A stretch of DNA of 64,000 nt, taken from NCBI RefSeq assembly GCF_000315625.1, contig NW_005434573.1, positions 150,593-214,592 on the forward strand, in the 5' to 3' direction. The notes under the pieces were generated by a model. The model was not told the DNA's origin. It made no database searches and saw only the letters and a program-made list of their open reading frames with translations. Made by a program: the position numbers and the translations under genes. Position 1 is the first letter of the stretch; every line of letters starts with the position of its first letter. This document shows positions 12,092-22,945 of this stretch, one piece after another. Source of the stretch: Guillardia theta CCMP2712 (taxonomy: Eukaryota; Cryptophyceae; Pyrenomonadales; Geminigeraceae).

Positions 12092-13594
12092 TTAGGGTTC
12101 AGCACTAACCAGGAAGGGATGCTTCAGAGCCTCCTCTGCTGTCATTCTCGTGCGAGGATCGATGTCGAGGCAGCGGTTGAGGAAGTCCCAGATCGCATGT
12201 TCCTCATCCACCTCCAGCCAGCCCTTGCATCCCGCATCCGCGCCCAGGGAGCTTGACAAGGTCCGCCATGTTTGCTTCAAACCACGGGCATAGCTGAGAT
12301 GCAGGTCCAATGGTGGAATCTGAATGACATCAAATTAGCTTCCTCTGTTGTAGAGGAAGTTATTCAATTTCACGTCTCGATGTATAATCCCGAGGGCATG
12401 TACAGAGCGCAAAGCAACAAACAAATTCTTCATGTAGTGGGCAATCTCGCTCATGGTCAAATCTTTGACGTAAACCGAGGGCCTGTCATGTTCCAAGTAT
12501 TCAAAAATCAAAGCCTGCTGCTCCTCGATAAGGATTATCCCATCAGGAGCCAGTGGCGGACATTTCACTATCTGTACAATGTTGGATTTTCCATTCAAGC
12601 TCGATATAAACCTTTGTTCCTCCTTGTACGCATCGAGTCTGTGAAATGGTAACAATCGTTTGATTGCTACTCGGCGACCATTTACCCTGTCGTAGGCCGC
12701 ATATACCTCCCCGAATGTTCCGGATCCAACCATTCTTGTTATGTCAAACTGCTTTTCCACTTCATTGAGAAACCGCATGTCCACTGGGTAGATCATCAGC
12801 TCTTCTCGTATTGAGTTTTTCTTGCGTGCAGTGCCATTGTTGCCTTTGGTCAATGACATGTCCTTGTGTGCACCCTCTTGATCCAGCGATTCATCGCATG
12901 CCATGCCATTGTTGCCTTTGGTCAATGACATGTCCTTGTGTGCACCCTCTTGATCCAGCGATTCATCGCATGCCATGCCATTGTTGCCTTTGGTCAATGA
13001 CATGTCCTTGTGTGCACCCTCTTGATCCAGCGATTCATCGCATGCCATGCCATTGTTGTCTTTGGTCAATGACATGTCCTTGTGTGCACCCTCTTGATCC
13101 AGCGATTCATCGCATGCCATGCCATTGTTGCCTTTGGTCAATGACATGTCCTTGTGTGCACCCTCTTGATCCAGCGATTCATCGCATGCCATGCCATTGT
13201 TGCCTTTGGTCAATGACATGTCAGGCCTGTGTTGCAATCCAAGCTGGTGGAAGCTCTGCATCCTCTCTGGTACCTCACCTCTTTCGTCCTCCATACTGTG
13301 ACGTGCCGGTTGTTCTTTGTTGTCTTTGGTCAATGACATGTCAGGCCTGTGTTGCAATCCAAGGTTGTGCGCCGGTCCTTCTTCCGTCTTTGCCGGCGTC
13401 ATGTTAAATTGTTTCATACTCCTATTCTTGACTTGACGTGCTGCATTGCTTGCGTTTCGTGCAGATTTTTGTTCCGGGGTTTCCAAACTCCTCTTCTTCT
13501 GTTGCCTCAATCTAGCATTTTTCCTCTTCCGTGCAAGTTTTTCTTCTTCTGTCCCCAACACTTCGTTGCCCTCCTTTTCCACTGTGAAGGGCAT
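12092..13594 (-). pseudogene. Cdc7-like protein kinase with its catalytic core deleted
   Basis: The frame opens at ATG 13594 with a basic bZIP-like segment (KLARKRKNARLRQQKKR). It then has a 24-residue tandem repeat and a kinase N-lobe with a glycine loop (GSGTFGEVYAAYD), the VAIKRLL lysine, and the catalytic loop GIIHRDVKLNNFLYNR. The HRD-x-K-x-x-N-FLYN pattern and NIVQIVKC context resemble Cdc7 (DDK). The frame then hits TAA at about 12337. After an apparent acceptor (GTCATTCAG, about 12317) a second segment carries the end of the C-lobe (DFLNRCLDIDPRTRMTAEEALKHPFL). DFG, activation loop, APE and subdomain IX are absent, and no GT donor precedes the acceptor. That points to a deletion, so the product could not be an active kinase. 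A misassembly is the alternative. Confidence 0.7.
12829..13222 (-). repeat. 72-bp tandem repeat encoding a 24-residue unit (about 5 copies)
   Basis: Five nearly identical 72-bp units encode DMSLTKGNNGMACDESLDQ plus EGAHK inside the kinase-like gene. More diverged DMSLTK copies lie on the N-terminal side, where the longer phrase GLQHRPDMSLTK occurs twice (about 13225 and 13345). Copies differ at single bases; one reads DNN instead of GNN. The antisense strand is also open across all units, because 72 is a multiple of three. Near-identity implies recent expansion or homogenisation. Confidence 0.92.
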
Positions 13595-13598
13595 GCCA

Positions 13599-13647
13599 TG
13601 CGTGACACACTAATAGCGTGACACACTAATAGCGTGACACACTAATA
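13599..13647. repeat. Three direct copies of a 16-bp unit
   Basis: The unit GCGTGACACACTAATA occurs three times in direct succession immediately 5' of the kinase-like gene start. A related single copy (AGCGTGACACACTTGA) is at 14520, at the start of the second copy of a longer repeat. Confidence 0.9.
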
Positions 13648-14642
13648 AGTCCGACGGTTTCAGGCCATATACACCTTCAAATTTCAAATTTTATCTTTTA
13701 GTTTTGATGTCACTGAAATCAGGTTGTGTGCGGGGATGAGGCCAGGTATCAGTATCCGACTGATCAATGAGCGCCGGGCACCCGTCCGTCGGATCGCTCG
13801 GATCAGTCGGATCGGACGGTCATGTCTTTGCGGAGACTCGAGTAAGCGGCCGGAGAGACTCTGGTGACGGTTGAACTTCCGAACTTCGAAGGACTCCGAG
13901 CCGCTTCGGAGAGAGCCTCTGGCAGAGAGAAAGAAGATTCGGAGGAAGGAACTCGGAAGCCTCGAAGACTCGTGACTGAGACGGTCCGAGTGACCGTGCG
14001 GCTTTGCCAGTCCGGGCATACTGAGTTATACTGACTCAGTTCAGTTTCCGCGCCACATTCGCCGCCGCGACTTGGAAGCGGGCTCTCGCGGCGGCGCTGT
14101 CCGAGGGCCACCGGTCTGTGCCACAGCGGCGGCCGCCGCCCGGCGGGCGGCGGCCGATGAGAGTCCGGCGCAAATATGACTCAGACAGATAGCCCCGAGT
14201 TAACACTGAAAACTCTCCTGTAAAACCAGATGAACCGTCTTACGTGGCGCTGACTCGGGGCGGCAATGACTCAGTCCGATGAAGTAGTCTGGCATGATAG
14301 TCCATACTGTGACTGTGACCGTACCGTGCCGCTACTTCTGTCGGCGCCGGGCAGTCGAGGCTCACTGACCGTGCTCACGGTGACCGATCTATCTCTCATG
14401 TGCTCCTCAATTCTGCCAGGCCGCTGGTTTCAAAGTTTCGTGTGCATTAAACACGGTCTTGAGCAACAACTGTCTTGTTGCAAACTAGTACTAGTGTCTG
14501 GCCATTAAGTCACTTGGACAAGCGTGACACACTTGAAGGTTTCAGGCCATATACCCCTTCAAATTTCAAATTGTTTCGTGTAGTTTGGAGGTCTCTGAAA
14601 TCAGGTTGTGAAAAGGGGCCGGCCTGACCGAGCGGGGATGAG
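13613..14642. mobile_element. GC-rich segment flanked by ~125-bp direct repeats
   Basis: Two related sequences of about 120-130 bp lie in the same orientation at 13613-13738 and 14520-14642. Shared landmarks, in order, are GCGTGACACACT, GGTTTCAGGCCATATAC, CCTTCAAATTTCAAATT, TGAAATCAGGTTGTG and CGGGGATGAG. Between them lie about 780 bp of GC-rich low-entropy DNA (for example GGCGGCCGCCGCCCGG near 14130) with no coding potential. The layout recalls a transposon relic with long terminal direct repeats, or a duplication at an insertion. No transposase, reverse transcriptase or tRNA primer site is seen, so the mobile interpretation is tentative. The pair of repeats itself is clear. Confidence 0.55.
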
Positions 14643-14776
14643 GGTATCTTTGTGGCAATTCAAATTTTCAGTGAGGTTTCAAATATTTGAGATTTTTGTG
14701 ACAAATTTTCAAAATATAAATTGAAATATCAAAAATGAAACAGTTCAACATTGAAATTTTCCCGCCTTTTTGTATC

Positions 14777-15380
14777 ATGGAAGACCCTCGCAGAAAAATT
14801 ACTTTCACCCCTGTGAACTCTGCGAAGCCGTACAGCTATGAGGATGTGCAGCGATTGACTGAGCAAGACAAGTCATGGTGAGCATTTATCTGTTTGTTTT
14901 TCTTCGAGATCATCACGGGAAGTGATCCAAATGACGTGTTCTTGATGCAGGTACGAAAGATTCGCAGCCTTCGGTAACTTGTATGAGATGGATGACCGGG
15001 TGAAGATTGTGGTAAGTGCCCAACCAATATTACACACCCGTATCCAGGAGTACGTAGACGTACCAGTAAGCCGCCCAGCATACAAAACTCTCGAGATAAT
15101 GGCTGCATACGAAGGGGGTTTCGACACATCGCAGAACTGTCCCGATGTGAAAAGGTTGTGACATGAAATGGGCACAAACAAAGATAAGTTCAGGACTCGG
15201 GAGTCGATCAGGTCTAGGCAAGATATTGACATGGTCATCTCACTGCATGGAAGAACATGCAAAACTGAAGGAAAAGCTCAACGGAAAGTTCTAAATGAAC
15301 AGATACAGCGCATTTTAGCAGTCACGGTCGGAGCAGCTCGATGCTTGAAACAAAGATGATCCTCAGTACAATCGAATGAT
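14777..15380 (+). CDS. Small unknown protein, several short exons
   Basis: ATG 14777 starts MEDPRRKITFTPVN. Exon 1 (14777-14877) joins exon 2 (14951-15011) to give DKSWYERFAAFGNLYEM, then exon 3 (15048-15154) gives EYVDVPVSRPAYKTLEIM. Introns are 73 and 36 nt. A 57-nt intron (15155-15211) leads to a last part whose reading is ambiguous: either LHGRTCKTEGKAQ to a TGA at 15357, or a further short intron giving a C-terminus ending near 15380. The expected product is 115-140 aa, hydrophilic and without membrane segments. I do not recognise the family. Exons 1-3 look coding; the 3' end is a guess. Confidence 0.5.
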
Positions 15381-15399
15381 GACAAGTAAGTCCCGTGGT

Positions 15400-18282
15400 T
15401 CGTGAAGGATTCTTCATCCAATTCTTAAGGATGTGTTGGAACGATGAAACATTTTGCAAATCACCAATTTCATCACACTGACTGATGCATCATGTAAATA
15501 TTACTGGTGTGAACTTGCATCAGATTCTGTTCATCGGATGAGCCGCTACCAAGCAGTTGATGTCACAGCAAACAAGAGAGCCGTTTTGAAGATGTTGATA
15601 TTCCTGACCGTAGAGCATTCAAGATGTGGCCACATGTCACATGCTTCTTGGTTAACGCAGATACACCCTCGCCAGGCAAAAGATGGAACGTCTTCAGGAT
15701 TACAGGGAGGTCGGTTGTGCTTGTACCCTGATTGTAACTCTTCTAATAAAGATATGATAACCTGAATGTGCAATTCTGTTTGTTGATTCACAGTGTTTGC
15801 GACTCGATTGCAATCATCGAGTGCTTGCTCTGTTGAACAAGGCACTCCTCTGTAGAGCCATGCGACAAGAACACTACAGTTGCACGGTAGCATTGCGACA
15901 CCAAGACAGGATTGATCCGATGAACGTCTCATTTATTGATACGCAAAGGCATCATCTGCACATTGCTTCATTTCTGACTAGGTTTCTGTGCAATCGAAAT
16001 CCTTGTGAAAATATCATGACAGAGGAAAAATTTGAAGCGAAACGGAAAAATCATCGAAATATGATCATAGATATAGTGATTCATGATCAACAACGGTTCT
16101 CTACAGTCATCTATGCGGGCAGGAACAGTCATCTTCTGTGCAAACGTCTCTTCATGTATCGTTGAACGGTTGAGTGCATGTAAGACTTGCCTCCATAGAA
16201 AGGTGAAGTGCATGAATCCTGACTGTAAGACTAGAAGAATTGAAAGCAAGTGATGACATGAGAACACATATCTAGACAGAAAAGTCGCTCAAGGTACAGC
16301 TGGATACAAATTTCTCACAAATCACAGTCATGCATTTGAGCGCAACGTGCAACCTACGGCAATTTGAATAAAGGGTCAATCAGAGTTGATTCTGTTCAAT
16401 GGTGTATCGATTATCAATTCCTTACCTGATCATAAAAATTTCATCTTGTCTTCGAAGAATATTTGCAAGTACACTCGCGGATTGTTTGAACCTAGGGTGC
16501 ATATTCCATTGCAGGATGGATGATTCAAACCTTGGCCCAACCTGTAGAGTTGAGAAAGAAGCTCGATCATCTCTTACAGGTATGATATGAGATCTTCATC
16601 TCATTTCTATCTCAGTTGGGTTGGATTCGAAGTCTCTCAATATCAAAGTTCATCCTGGTGAGTCAGGAAGGCACCATTTCATCGCTTCTTGCTCGTCCAG
16701 GGAGAGGGGGCTTGGGGAATGAGAAATGGGTGTTACCCCCACCCCCTATTGTAGAGTTTCAAACTCGTTCAAAGGTGGGTAGTTGAGGGTGCTCCATACC
16801 CACCCCACCACCCAAAATGACTCAAACGGAGGGGTTCTCGGATCCGAAGGAGTCCCGCCTCCATCACCCCCTCTCATTTGAATTCAAGATGGTTCAGGCC
16901 GACCCCACATACAGGCTTGCAGTTTTCTTATGTATGCCCATATGATTTGATCGGACAGGCCCCAGGTTCAAGGGATGAAGCAATTCACCAGCATGCTTGA
17001 AGATTTTTCATTGGAGTGGGGTCATACTTGTACCGGATGTGTACAATACATAGGGGAGAACCCCGAATGGTACCAAAAGAGTACCAAAGTCACATGGTTC
17101 GGACTGTACTAACTGGTACCAAGAAATTGTACTCAAGAAGACCCTACCCCTGAAAAAGTTCTGCTTGGCTCTTCGTGATTTGAATTCGGAACACGGTCGG
17201 AAGACCCACCCCGCCCCCACATGAAGCGTGGTATGCGTGGATTTGAATCTACCACCCTCACCGCGAAACGTTTTAGAGCTCCAAGGTCAATTGAGAAAGG
17301 CAACGCTATGGCGGGCCCCCGGGCCCGGCCGCGGGGGGGAGCCGGCCCGGGGGCGCCGGGCGGGCCGGGCCGCCCGGCAGCCGCGCGGCCGCGAGGCCCA
17401 AGTCGCCGCCAACGCGGCCAACTTGAACGGCCAGCGCCGGATCATCCGACCGTCGGACGGGCGGCCGGTCACGGCGTACGGTCACGGGCACGGTCAGGGT
17501 GACGCCAGTCACGGGGGCCACCGTGCGCGAGTCCGACGCTGCGGCAGGCTTCGTTCAACCGAACTCCGAAGCCGCAGTCTGCGGCTCACGAGTCAGTTGC
17601 CTTGCTTCGAAACTTCCGGGCCGGGTGCCCGGCCAGTGCCTGACGCCGGGACTCACCGTACCGGGCACTCAGTGGCACCCGGCCCGGCCGGCGGCGGGTG
17701 ACTGTCACTGCCAGTAGCAAGGCTCGCGACAGTGCCCGGCCGGCGGCGGCCGGGCGGCCCGGTGACGGTTGGAACTTATAAGTTGAACCGTTGTCAAAGC
17801 AGCCGCGGTAGGGTAGTGACCCGGTACGGTACCCGCAGGTACCGGCGGGCCGTACGGTAGTACCAAGTATATTAACGGCGCGGCGTCAACTTTGAGCCGC
17901 TAGTCACTTGAAAGACGGTCGTGGCTGGGGACCGGTCACGGTCCGTCGTGGCGGCTCCCGGCGGCCCAGTCCGACGGTCGGCACTGCTCACCTCTGAGCT
18001 GCCACTCACCGGCCGGGCGGTCACCAGTGGCACGGTACCGCGGGCCGCGGGCGCAGACCGTATTGGCATACTGAGGCTTCTTTACTCAAAGTTAAGTTAC
18101 TTACTACTATGATAGGCAGGCTCAAGTTTCAAGTACTACCGTTCCGCCGGAGGCCCCGCTGCTTCCGAGGGTCGCCGCGTCCTGCAGTACCGGTATTCAT
18201 GACTGCTTGTAAGCACTACCGGTACAGGTGATCTATCTTTTTAGCTACCTGAAGCCCCGATTTAGACTCTGCAGCCGCCAAA
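15400..18282. other. Intergenic region: nothing, then G-rich cluster, then GC island
   Basis: From 15400 to 16680 I see no gene or repeat. From 16720 to 17230 there are TACCCCCACCCC and GGGTGGGT words interspersed with ordinary DNA. From about 17310 to 18210 the sequence is an extremely GC-rich island. It begins with GGGCCCGGCCGCGG runs and then shifts into words such as GTACCGG, GTCACGGTC and CCGTACGGTA. None of this is coding. The 18283 gene follows directly. Confidence 0.55.
17310..18210. repeat. GC-rich low-entropy island
   Basis: The island is built mostly from CCGG, GGCC, GTAC and GTCAC/GTGAC words, many of them self-complementary. It grades from nearly pure G/C (17310-17400) to mixtures with A/T placed mainly inside GTAC, GTGAC, GACTC and AACTT contexts. 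Open frames across it are long because stop codons are rare in such DNA, not because it codes. Similar islands lie at 34840-36630, 40755-41210, 47580-47770 and 62590-62720. Confidence 0.7.
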
Positions 18283-19079
18283 ATGGTGAGTGTTGGGCAA
18301 TCATGCAGATGATGCGTCAGTCAGTGTGAAGGAGCCGAGAAGAACATGATGGGTAGGATTGAGTGGAAGCTGAGAAGATCATGTAGTCATGCTGATTGAG
18401 CTCCGAGGCTCTGTGGCCATGATGACTGGATGATGAGAGTTACCTTGAAGGATCGGACAGGCTAAGCCAGCTCCTCTCGCCTCTGACCGTACCAAAAGAA
18501 GTCGGGACTTAGCTGGGGTGAGATGGACCGGTTACTCACAAACTCGAGAGCGTTGAGGGATAAGACAGCACTGGCAGACGTGTGGTAGAGTCAAGGGGCA
18601 AGGGAGAATCTAGAGAGTATCTGCTCAAGGTTGTTCAAGCGATCTAACTCGTTTTTTTCGTTTGCAGTTCCAGGTGCGCTCTTGGAAGAAGATAGAGGAG
18701 GGGGAGGAGGAGGGGGGGGAGGAGGAGGAGGTATTATAGAATGACTTCAAACATCTGAGCCTTGTCTTGTTAGGACATCCGTAACTTGTCTCAGCTCGTG
18801 CACTCCCCGGACGGAGGGTACTACTTGTACTCCAACTCCCTTAACCAGATGTTTGTGCACGTCCCCCTCACCCCGACTCCCTACTGGTCGGAGATGTCTG
18901 CGGTGAGTCTCGGCTCCCTCTCTGCTGCTCCTCCATGTGACGAGCAGCGACAGGCCAACATCCCTCTGGCTTCTACCCCCAACGATGGCACCTACCACTC
19001 CTACTACGGCTCCGAGCACGAAGCTGGCTTCGTCAGCGGAACTGGTGGCTTCAATGTCGGCATGGTGAACGGCCAGTAA
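18283..19079 (+). CDS. Small Tyr/Ser-rich protein of unknown function
   Basis: Proposed exons are 18283-18285 (only the ATG), 18668-18730, 18774-18902 and 18948-19079 (TAA), giving 108 aa. The two downstream introns are 43 and 45 nt, typical for this window, and all exon lengths are multiples of three. The first intron (382 nt, GTGAGT to TTTGCAG) is unusually long, and the ATG-only exon makes the start uncertain. Exon 2 ends in a run of Glu codons (GAGGAG) and could instead be partly intronic. The C-terminal two exons look solid: LSQLVHSPDGGYYLYSNSL, VHVPLTPTPYWSEM, DGTYHSYYGSEHEAGF. There is no signal peptide or membrane segment. I do not recognise the family. Confidence 0.6.
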
Positions 19080-19714
19080 ACGGTGAATTGAGCTGATATC
19101 GAATATGAGTACAAGTATTTGTTTTCAAGCGTGTCTGTGCATTACTCGTGTTCATCATAAGTTCATTCATTGTAACTTTCAGAACTCTCTTCTATTTTGC
19201 TGAGATTCGGACATTTCCGGCGGTAGTCCGAAAGTCACATCTGATAAACGTTGTAGTCATCCGTTCCACGGATTCACGTCAGCTCCCTGAGTCAATGACT
19301 GTGCTGGCGGCATTGCTCGCGTGTCGGACGACTCTGTACAGCCTGAGAAGTTCCGAAGTTCAATCAGTCTCACCTGCCGCGCGGCCAGCTGCTGCCATCA
19401 GGGTCACGCCGGAGGATCGAGTCACTCGGAGCCTGTACGGTAGTGTTACTGATTAGCCCCGGGAGCATGCCGGCGGCTCCAGCCTGACCGTACTCAGAGA
19501 TGGTCCGGACTGTCCAAGAGCCGTTACTCGACCGTTACTACTGTTAAATGAGGCCAGGGGGGCGGAGGATACAAACTTAGATGAGGATCGAGATGGTCGC
19601 AGGGAGGGAGTAGGTCCCAGAGAAGGTCCCCAGGAGCGGGAAGAGCCGGCATGCGATCGCTGTAGACGAGCATCAAGCGTACAGTCTTGAGCTGTCATCG
19701 CCTTCCTGCTAGCC
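19080..19714. other. Intergenic, partly GC-dialect DNA
   Basis: No gene is seen between the stop of the small Tyr-rich gene and the start of the coiled-coil gene. About 19210-19530 uses the same vocabulary as the GC islands (CGGCGGTAGTCCG, GACTCTGTAC, GTACGGTAGTGTTAC), at lower GC. This 600-bp stretch probably holds the 3' end of one gene and the promoter of the next. Confidence 0.5.
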
Positions 19715-22145
19715 ATGGAGAGATTCTCAAGCTTCACCCCTGACTCGCGCTACTCGGGGACGTCCATGAGCTCGCTGGCGAAGAGGTAGCATGCTTTTGC
19801 TGGTGACCTGAGCGTCTGAGACATGGCAGCATCACCGGCATATCGAGGTACTCCAAGAACTTGGAGAGCGAGAAGGAATGGCTGCGGAGGAGGTGTGGCG
19901 AGGGAGGGCCACAGGTTTCTGGCTCTGACCTGATGGTGTACAGGTTGAACGAGGGGACGCCGAGGCGTTCCTTTCGCTCCAGCTTGACAAGTCACTCCCA
20001 ACCTCAGGCGCAGAGAGCTGCAGGAGCAGCGACAGACCTCGACGAGGTCAGAACCTCCCTGCTCTTTGAGCTGAACCACCTCCGACCCACCGCTCGTGAT
20101 ATCCCGCATGACGCTGTGGCGCCTCCGAGCTCTGAGGGGTCTGACACTGCGCATGCCCCGACTGATGGAGTAGAGAGCGACGAGGGACGAGGAAGGGAAT
20201 GCTCGGCTGAGGGATCTCCTCCTTGCCCCATGAGCAGCACTGCTGAGGCCGAGCACAAGGCTGAGATCAATGGCTCGCTAAGAGGCGCTATCGTAGGCTC
20301 TGAACCATCTAGAGAGGAGCAGGAAGAGAGGTCCGATCAGTCGTCCTATGGCGCATCGCCCAGCAGCAGAAGGGCTGGCAGCCAGGTGGAGTTGTCAGAG
20401 AGTTACCTGCTGAAGCTGCTGGCGTTTAAAGAGGATGAGATAGAGTTGCTGCAGGGAGAGAACCAGAGGCTGCAGGAGTCGTTTGTTCAGTCGCAATCTC
20501 ACGTCAAACAGCTGCGGCTGGAGCAGGTAGCTCATAAGAGCGAGTTCGAACTTCAGTTGGACATGGCAGGACGCAAGGTCCAAGAATTGGTGAGGCAGGA
20601 GGAGGAGCTGCGCAGAGAGCTAGAGGCGGCACAAGTGAGGATCGCAGAGCTCAAGGAGACACAGGATGACTACAAGAGGTTCGTTAGCAACTTCGAGAAG
20701 AAGAGCGAGAACCAAGATCGAGAGCGGCAGGAGGTGTCGAGGAAGCTGGACAAGAAGACGGTGCAGTTTGAAGACGTTCTGAAGCAGAACTTGCTGCTGC
20801 AGAAGCAAGAGGCCAGGCTCAAGAGCCGCCTGGTTGAAGTCGAGGGCTCCTTGCTGCAGGAGAACACCAAGTCAAACAACCTGAGGCTTGAGCTGGAGAA
20901 GCAGAAGAACGAGTTGGAGGGCGAGAACAGGAAGTTGAGTCATCACAGCAAGATGCTCGAGAGAAGGCTGAGCTCTCTCAGCATCGAGAACCAACGGTTG
21001 CAGACAGGCATGAAGCAAACCTTGTCGCAGTTGGTGGACGAGGTGCAGGTAGACGTGTTCGAGCTGAATGAGATGATGATTCACTACGACGCTCTCGCGA
21101 AGCGATGCAGATACCTTGAGGTCGGATTATCCTCCCCCTCCTTCCCCCCCTCCACTTCCCTTTGCTCTCCTTTCATCATCCTCCTGCTTGTCTTTGACCT
21201 TGCAGACAGGCGTACATGGAGTCTGAAATGAAGATGAAAGAGAGCATGATCAGTCAACACCGAGCCGAGCAGAACAAGTCTCATGCGGAGATCGCAGACC
21301 TGGAGAGGAGGCTGGAGGCTGCTGAGCTCGACCTGCTCAAGGCGAGGGATCAGATCAGCACCATGAGAGAAGAGAGCAAGATGCTTGTATCTGCCGCGGA
21401 GAAGCGATCCCACGTCCTCAGGTCAGCCCGTCACCAGCTCGCACTCTACTCACCTCTTCTTTACCAGCGAGGAGGTGGAGCTGCACAGAGATATCGGGAG
21501 AGAGAGAGAGCGCAAATTGTCGGAGATGCTCGCCGAGGTTGCTCCTCTTGCCTCTGATGACCCTGACGCTTCACTTGCAGGTCAGAAAGTCTGCGGAGAA
21601 AGAAATCTCAGCGCTGCGCAACGACAAGTTCTCGTTGGAGACAACCGTACATGATCTGAGGGAGACGGTGAGCCCGCGGCCTTGTGCTCTTGTCGGCGCC
21701 TGATCAGATGCAGATGGAGGAGGAGAGGGAGCGGAGAGCAGCAGCAGAAGAGAGGCTAAACCTCGCAAGGAGGGAGCGGAGGAAAGAAGTTCGAGAGATG
21801 GAGGTCAGTGTAAGTTTCTCATACTTGCAGCTGCTAAGCCCGCGGGCCAGGTGCTGCTGTCGAGATCCCTTCAGGCCCTGACCCCCCAGCTGGATGAGAT
21901 CGACGCGCAGGTCTGTCGCGCCATTGCCAGAGGAGCAGCTGACTGCGAGCAGATCGGGAAGTGCGGGTCAGACCTGGAGCAGGGGACGTGGCCGATCAAT
22001 CTCTTCCTGCTCTACCTCAACATGAAGGACCTCGATGAGATCTCGCAGAAGTTGCTCAGCGTCTTGCTCGAGGTCCTTCTCTTCTCCTTGACACGCTCAC
22101 TTGTGATGTCGCTGCCTGCAGGTGCTGACAGCGGCGACGGCGTAG
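19715..22145 (+). CDS. Long coiled-coil protein
   Basis: Eight exons give 690 aa: 19715-19785, 19830-21120, 21210-21421, 21468-21537, 21581-21667, 21708-21803, 21851-22072, 22122-22145. Their sum (2073 nt) is divisible by three. Introns are 40-49 nt except the second (89 nt). The start sits in GCCATGG. Residues 1-170 are Ser/Arg/Glu-rich and disordered. From about 180 (LLKLLAFKEDEIELLQGENQ) to about 590 there is a nearly continuous heptad pattern (VRQEEELRRELEAAQ, LRLELEKQKNELEGEN). The C-terminal 75 aa (LTPQLDEIDAQVCRAIARG, LNMKDLDEISQKLLSVLL) look like a small helical domain. The last exon codes only VLTAATA. This is probably a structural, cytoskeletal or centrosomal protein; coiled coils alone do not allow a family name. 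Confidence 0.85.
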
Positions 22146-22285
22146 AAGCTAGACAGACGAGATACCGAGATGATACTACGATGCGGATGTGGATTAACGA
22201 TATTCAAGGAGACGAGAAGAAAGCAGCAAATAGACGGAACAGGGCAGGAGATGAACAGGAGCAGAAATCTTCTTTACCCCAACAA

Positions 22286-22373
22286 AGCGATAATGATATA
22301 AGGTCAAGTGAATAAGTATGAAGATTCAAAGTGATAATGATATGAGGTCAAGTGAATAAGTATGAATATTCTA
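22286..22373. repeat. 44-bp tandem duplication
   Basis: Two adjacent copies with a 44-bp period share GATAATGATAT, GAGGTCAAGTGAATAAG and TATGAA with few mismatches. A weaker third echo (AAGGTCAAATGAATAA) is at 22588. They lie just downstream of the coiled-coil gene, probably in its 3' flank. Confidence 0.85.
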
Positions 22374-22771
22374 TTGTGCTACATGTCTCTACCAGCACGA
22401 CCAGATTTTCTGAAACGGCCTTGAATCACACATGGGTCTGGTTATACTTCAACCTGTTCTTCATGGAAAGGATCAAGTACGAGTCAGACACAAGAAAAAT
22501 ATTGGCGTGTCGGTCTTCAATGATCCATAATTTCGACGGAAAACTTAGAATTTTGAAATATCATGTTTTGTGTCGTTTAGCTAATTTAAGGTCAAATGAA
22601 TAAACAAAAGTTCAAGTTCTCGCGTCAGAGTCGAGGAGTTTTCAATATCTGTCGTCCCACATTTGAATTTGAGAGTGACTTCCTCGTCCAATGTGAGCCT
22701 TGATTTGAAAGATACAGTCGGCCCTCCCCGCGCCTTCACACTGAGTGAGCAACTGTTGAGTTGGTTTTTTC

Positions 22772-22945
22772 CTACTGCTCTTTGTCCTGATCCTTGTTCC
22801 CTTGCTTGTCGTGCATGCCGTCGCTTGCTTGGTTGGAGTAGCGGTTTTTGCTGCCTCCTCCGTTTCCAAGTATTTTGTTGAGGCGCCCCGGATTGTCGGG
22901 TTTCTCCTCGTCCTCCTTGGTTTGCTCCGGTTTTCCTTTTCTTAT
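22772..22945 (-). CDS. Possible 3' terminal exon of an unidentified minus-strand gene
   Basis: A minus-strand frame of about 55 codons ends at TAG 22774-22772 and reads KPEQTKEDEEKPDNPGRLN, then KILGNGGGSKNRYSNQ, then GNKDQDKEQ. Its hydrophilic, Lys/Asp/Asn-rich composition resembles a disordered protein tail. I could not connect it to an upstream exon, and no ATG starts it convincingly. It may equally be chance. Confidence 0.22.
   Translation of the reverse strand: MRKGKPEQTKEDEEKPDNPGRLNKILGNGGGSKNRYSNQASDGMHDKQGNKDQDKEQ

Noticed and set aside
12811-13407. 198-codon plus-strand frame of MPCHCCLWSMTCPC repeats
   Set aside because: It is the antisense of the 72-bp coding repeat in the kinase-like gene. 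The sense strand carries the recognisable protein.
15546-15932. Overlapping frames of about 100-130 codons on both strands at 15450-16270
   Set aside because: No frame shows consistent codon bias, domain motifs or splice continuity, so I could not support a gene.
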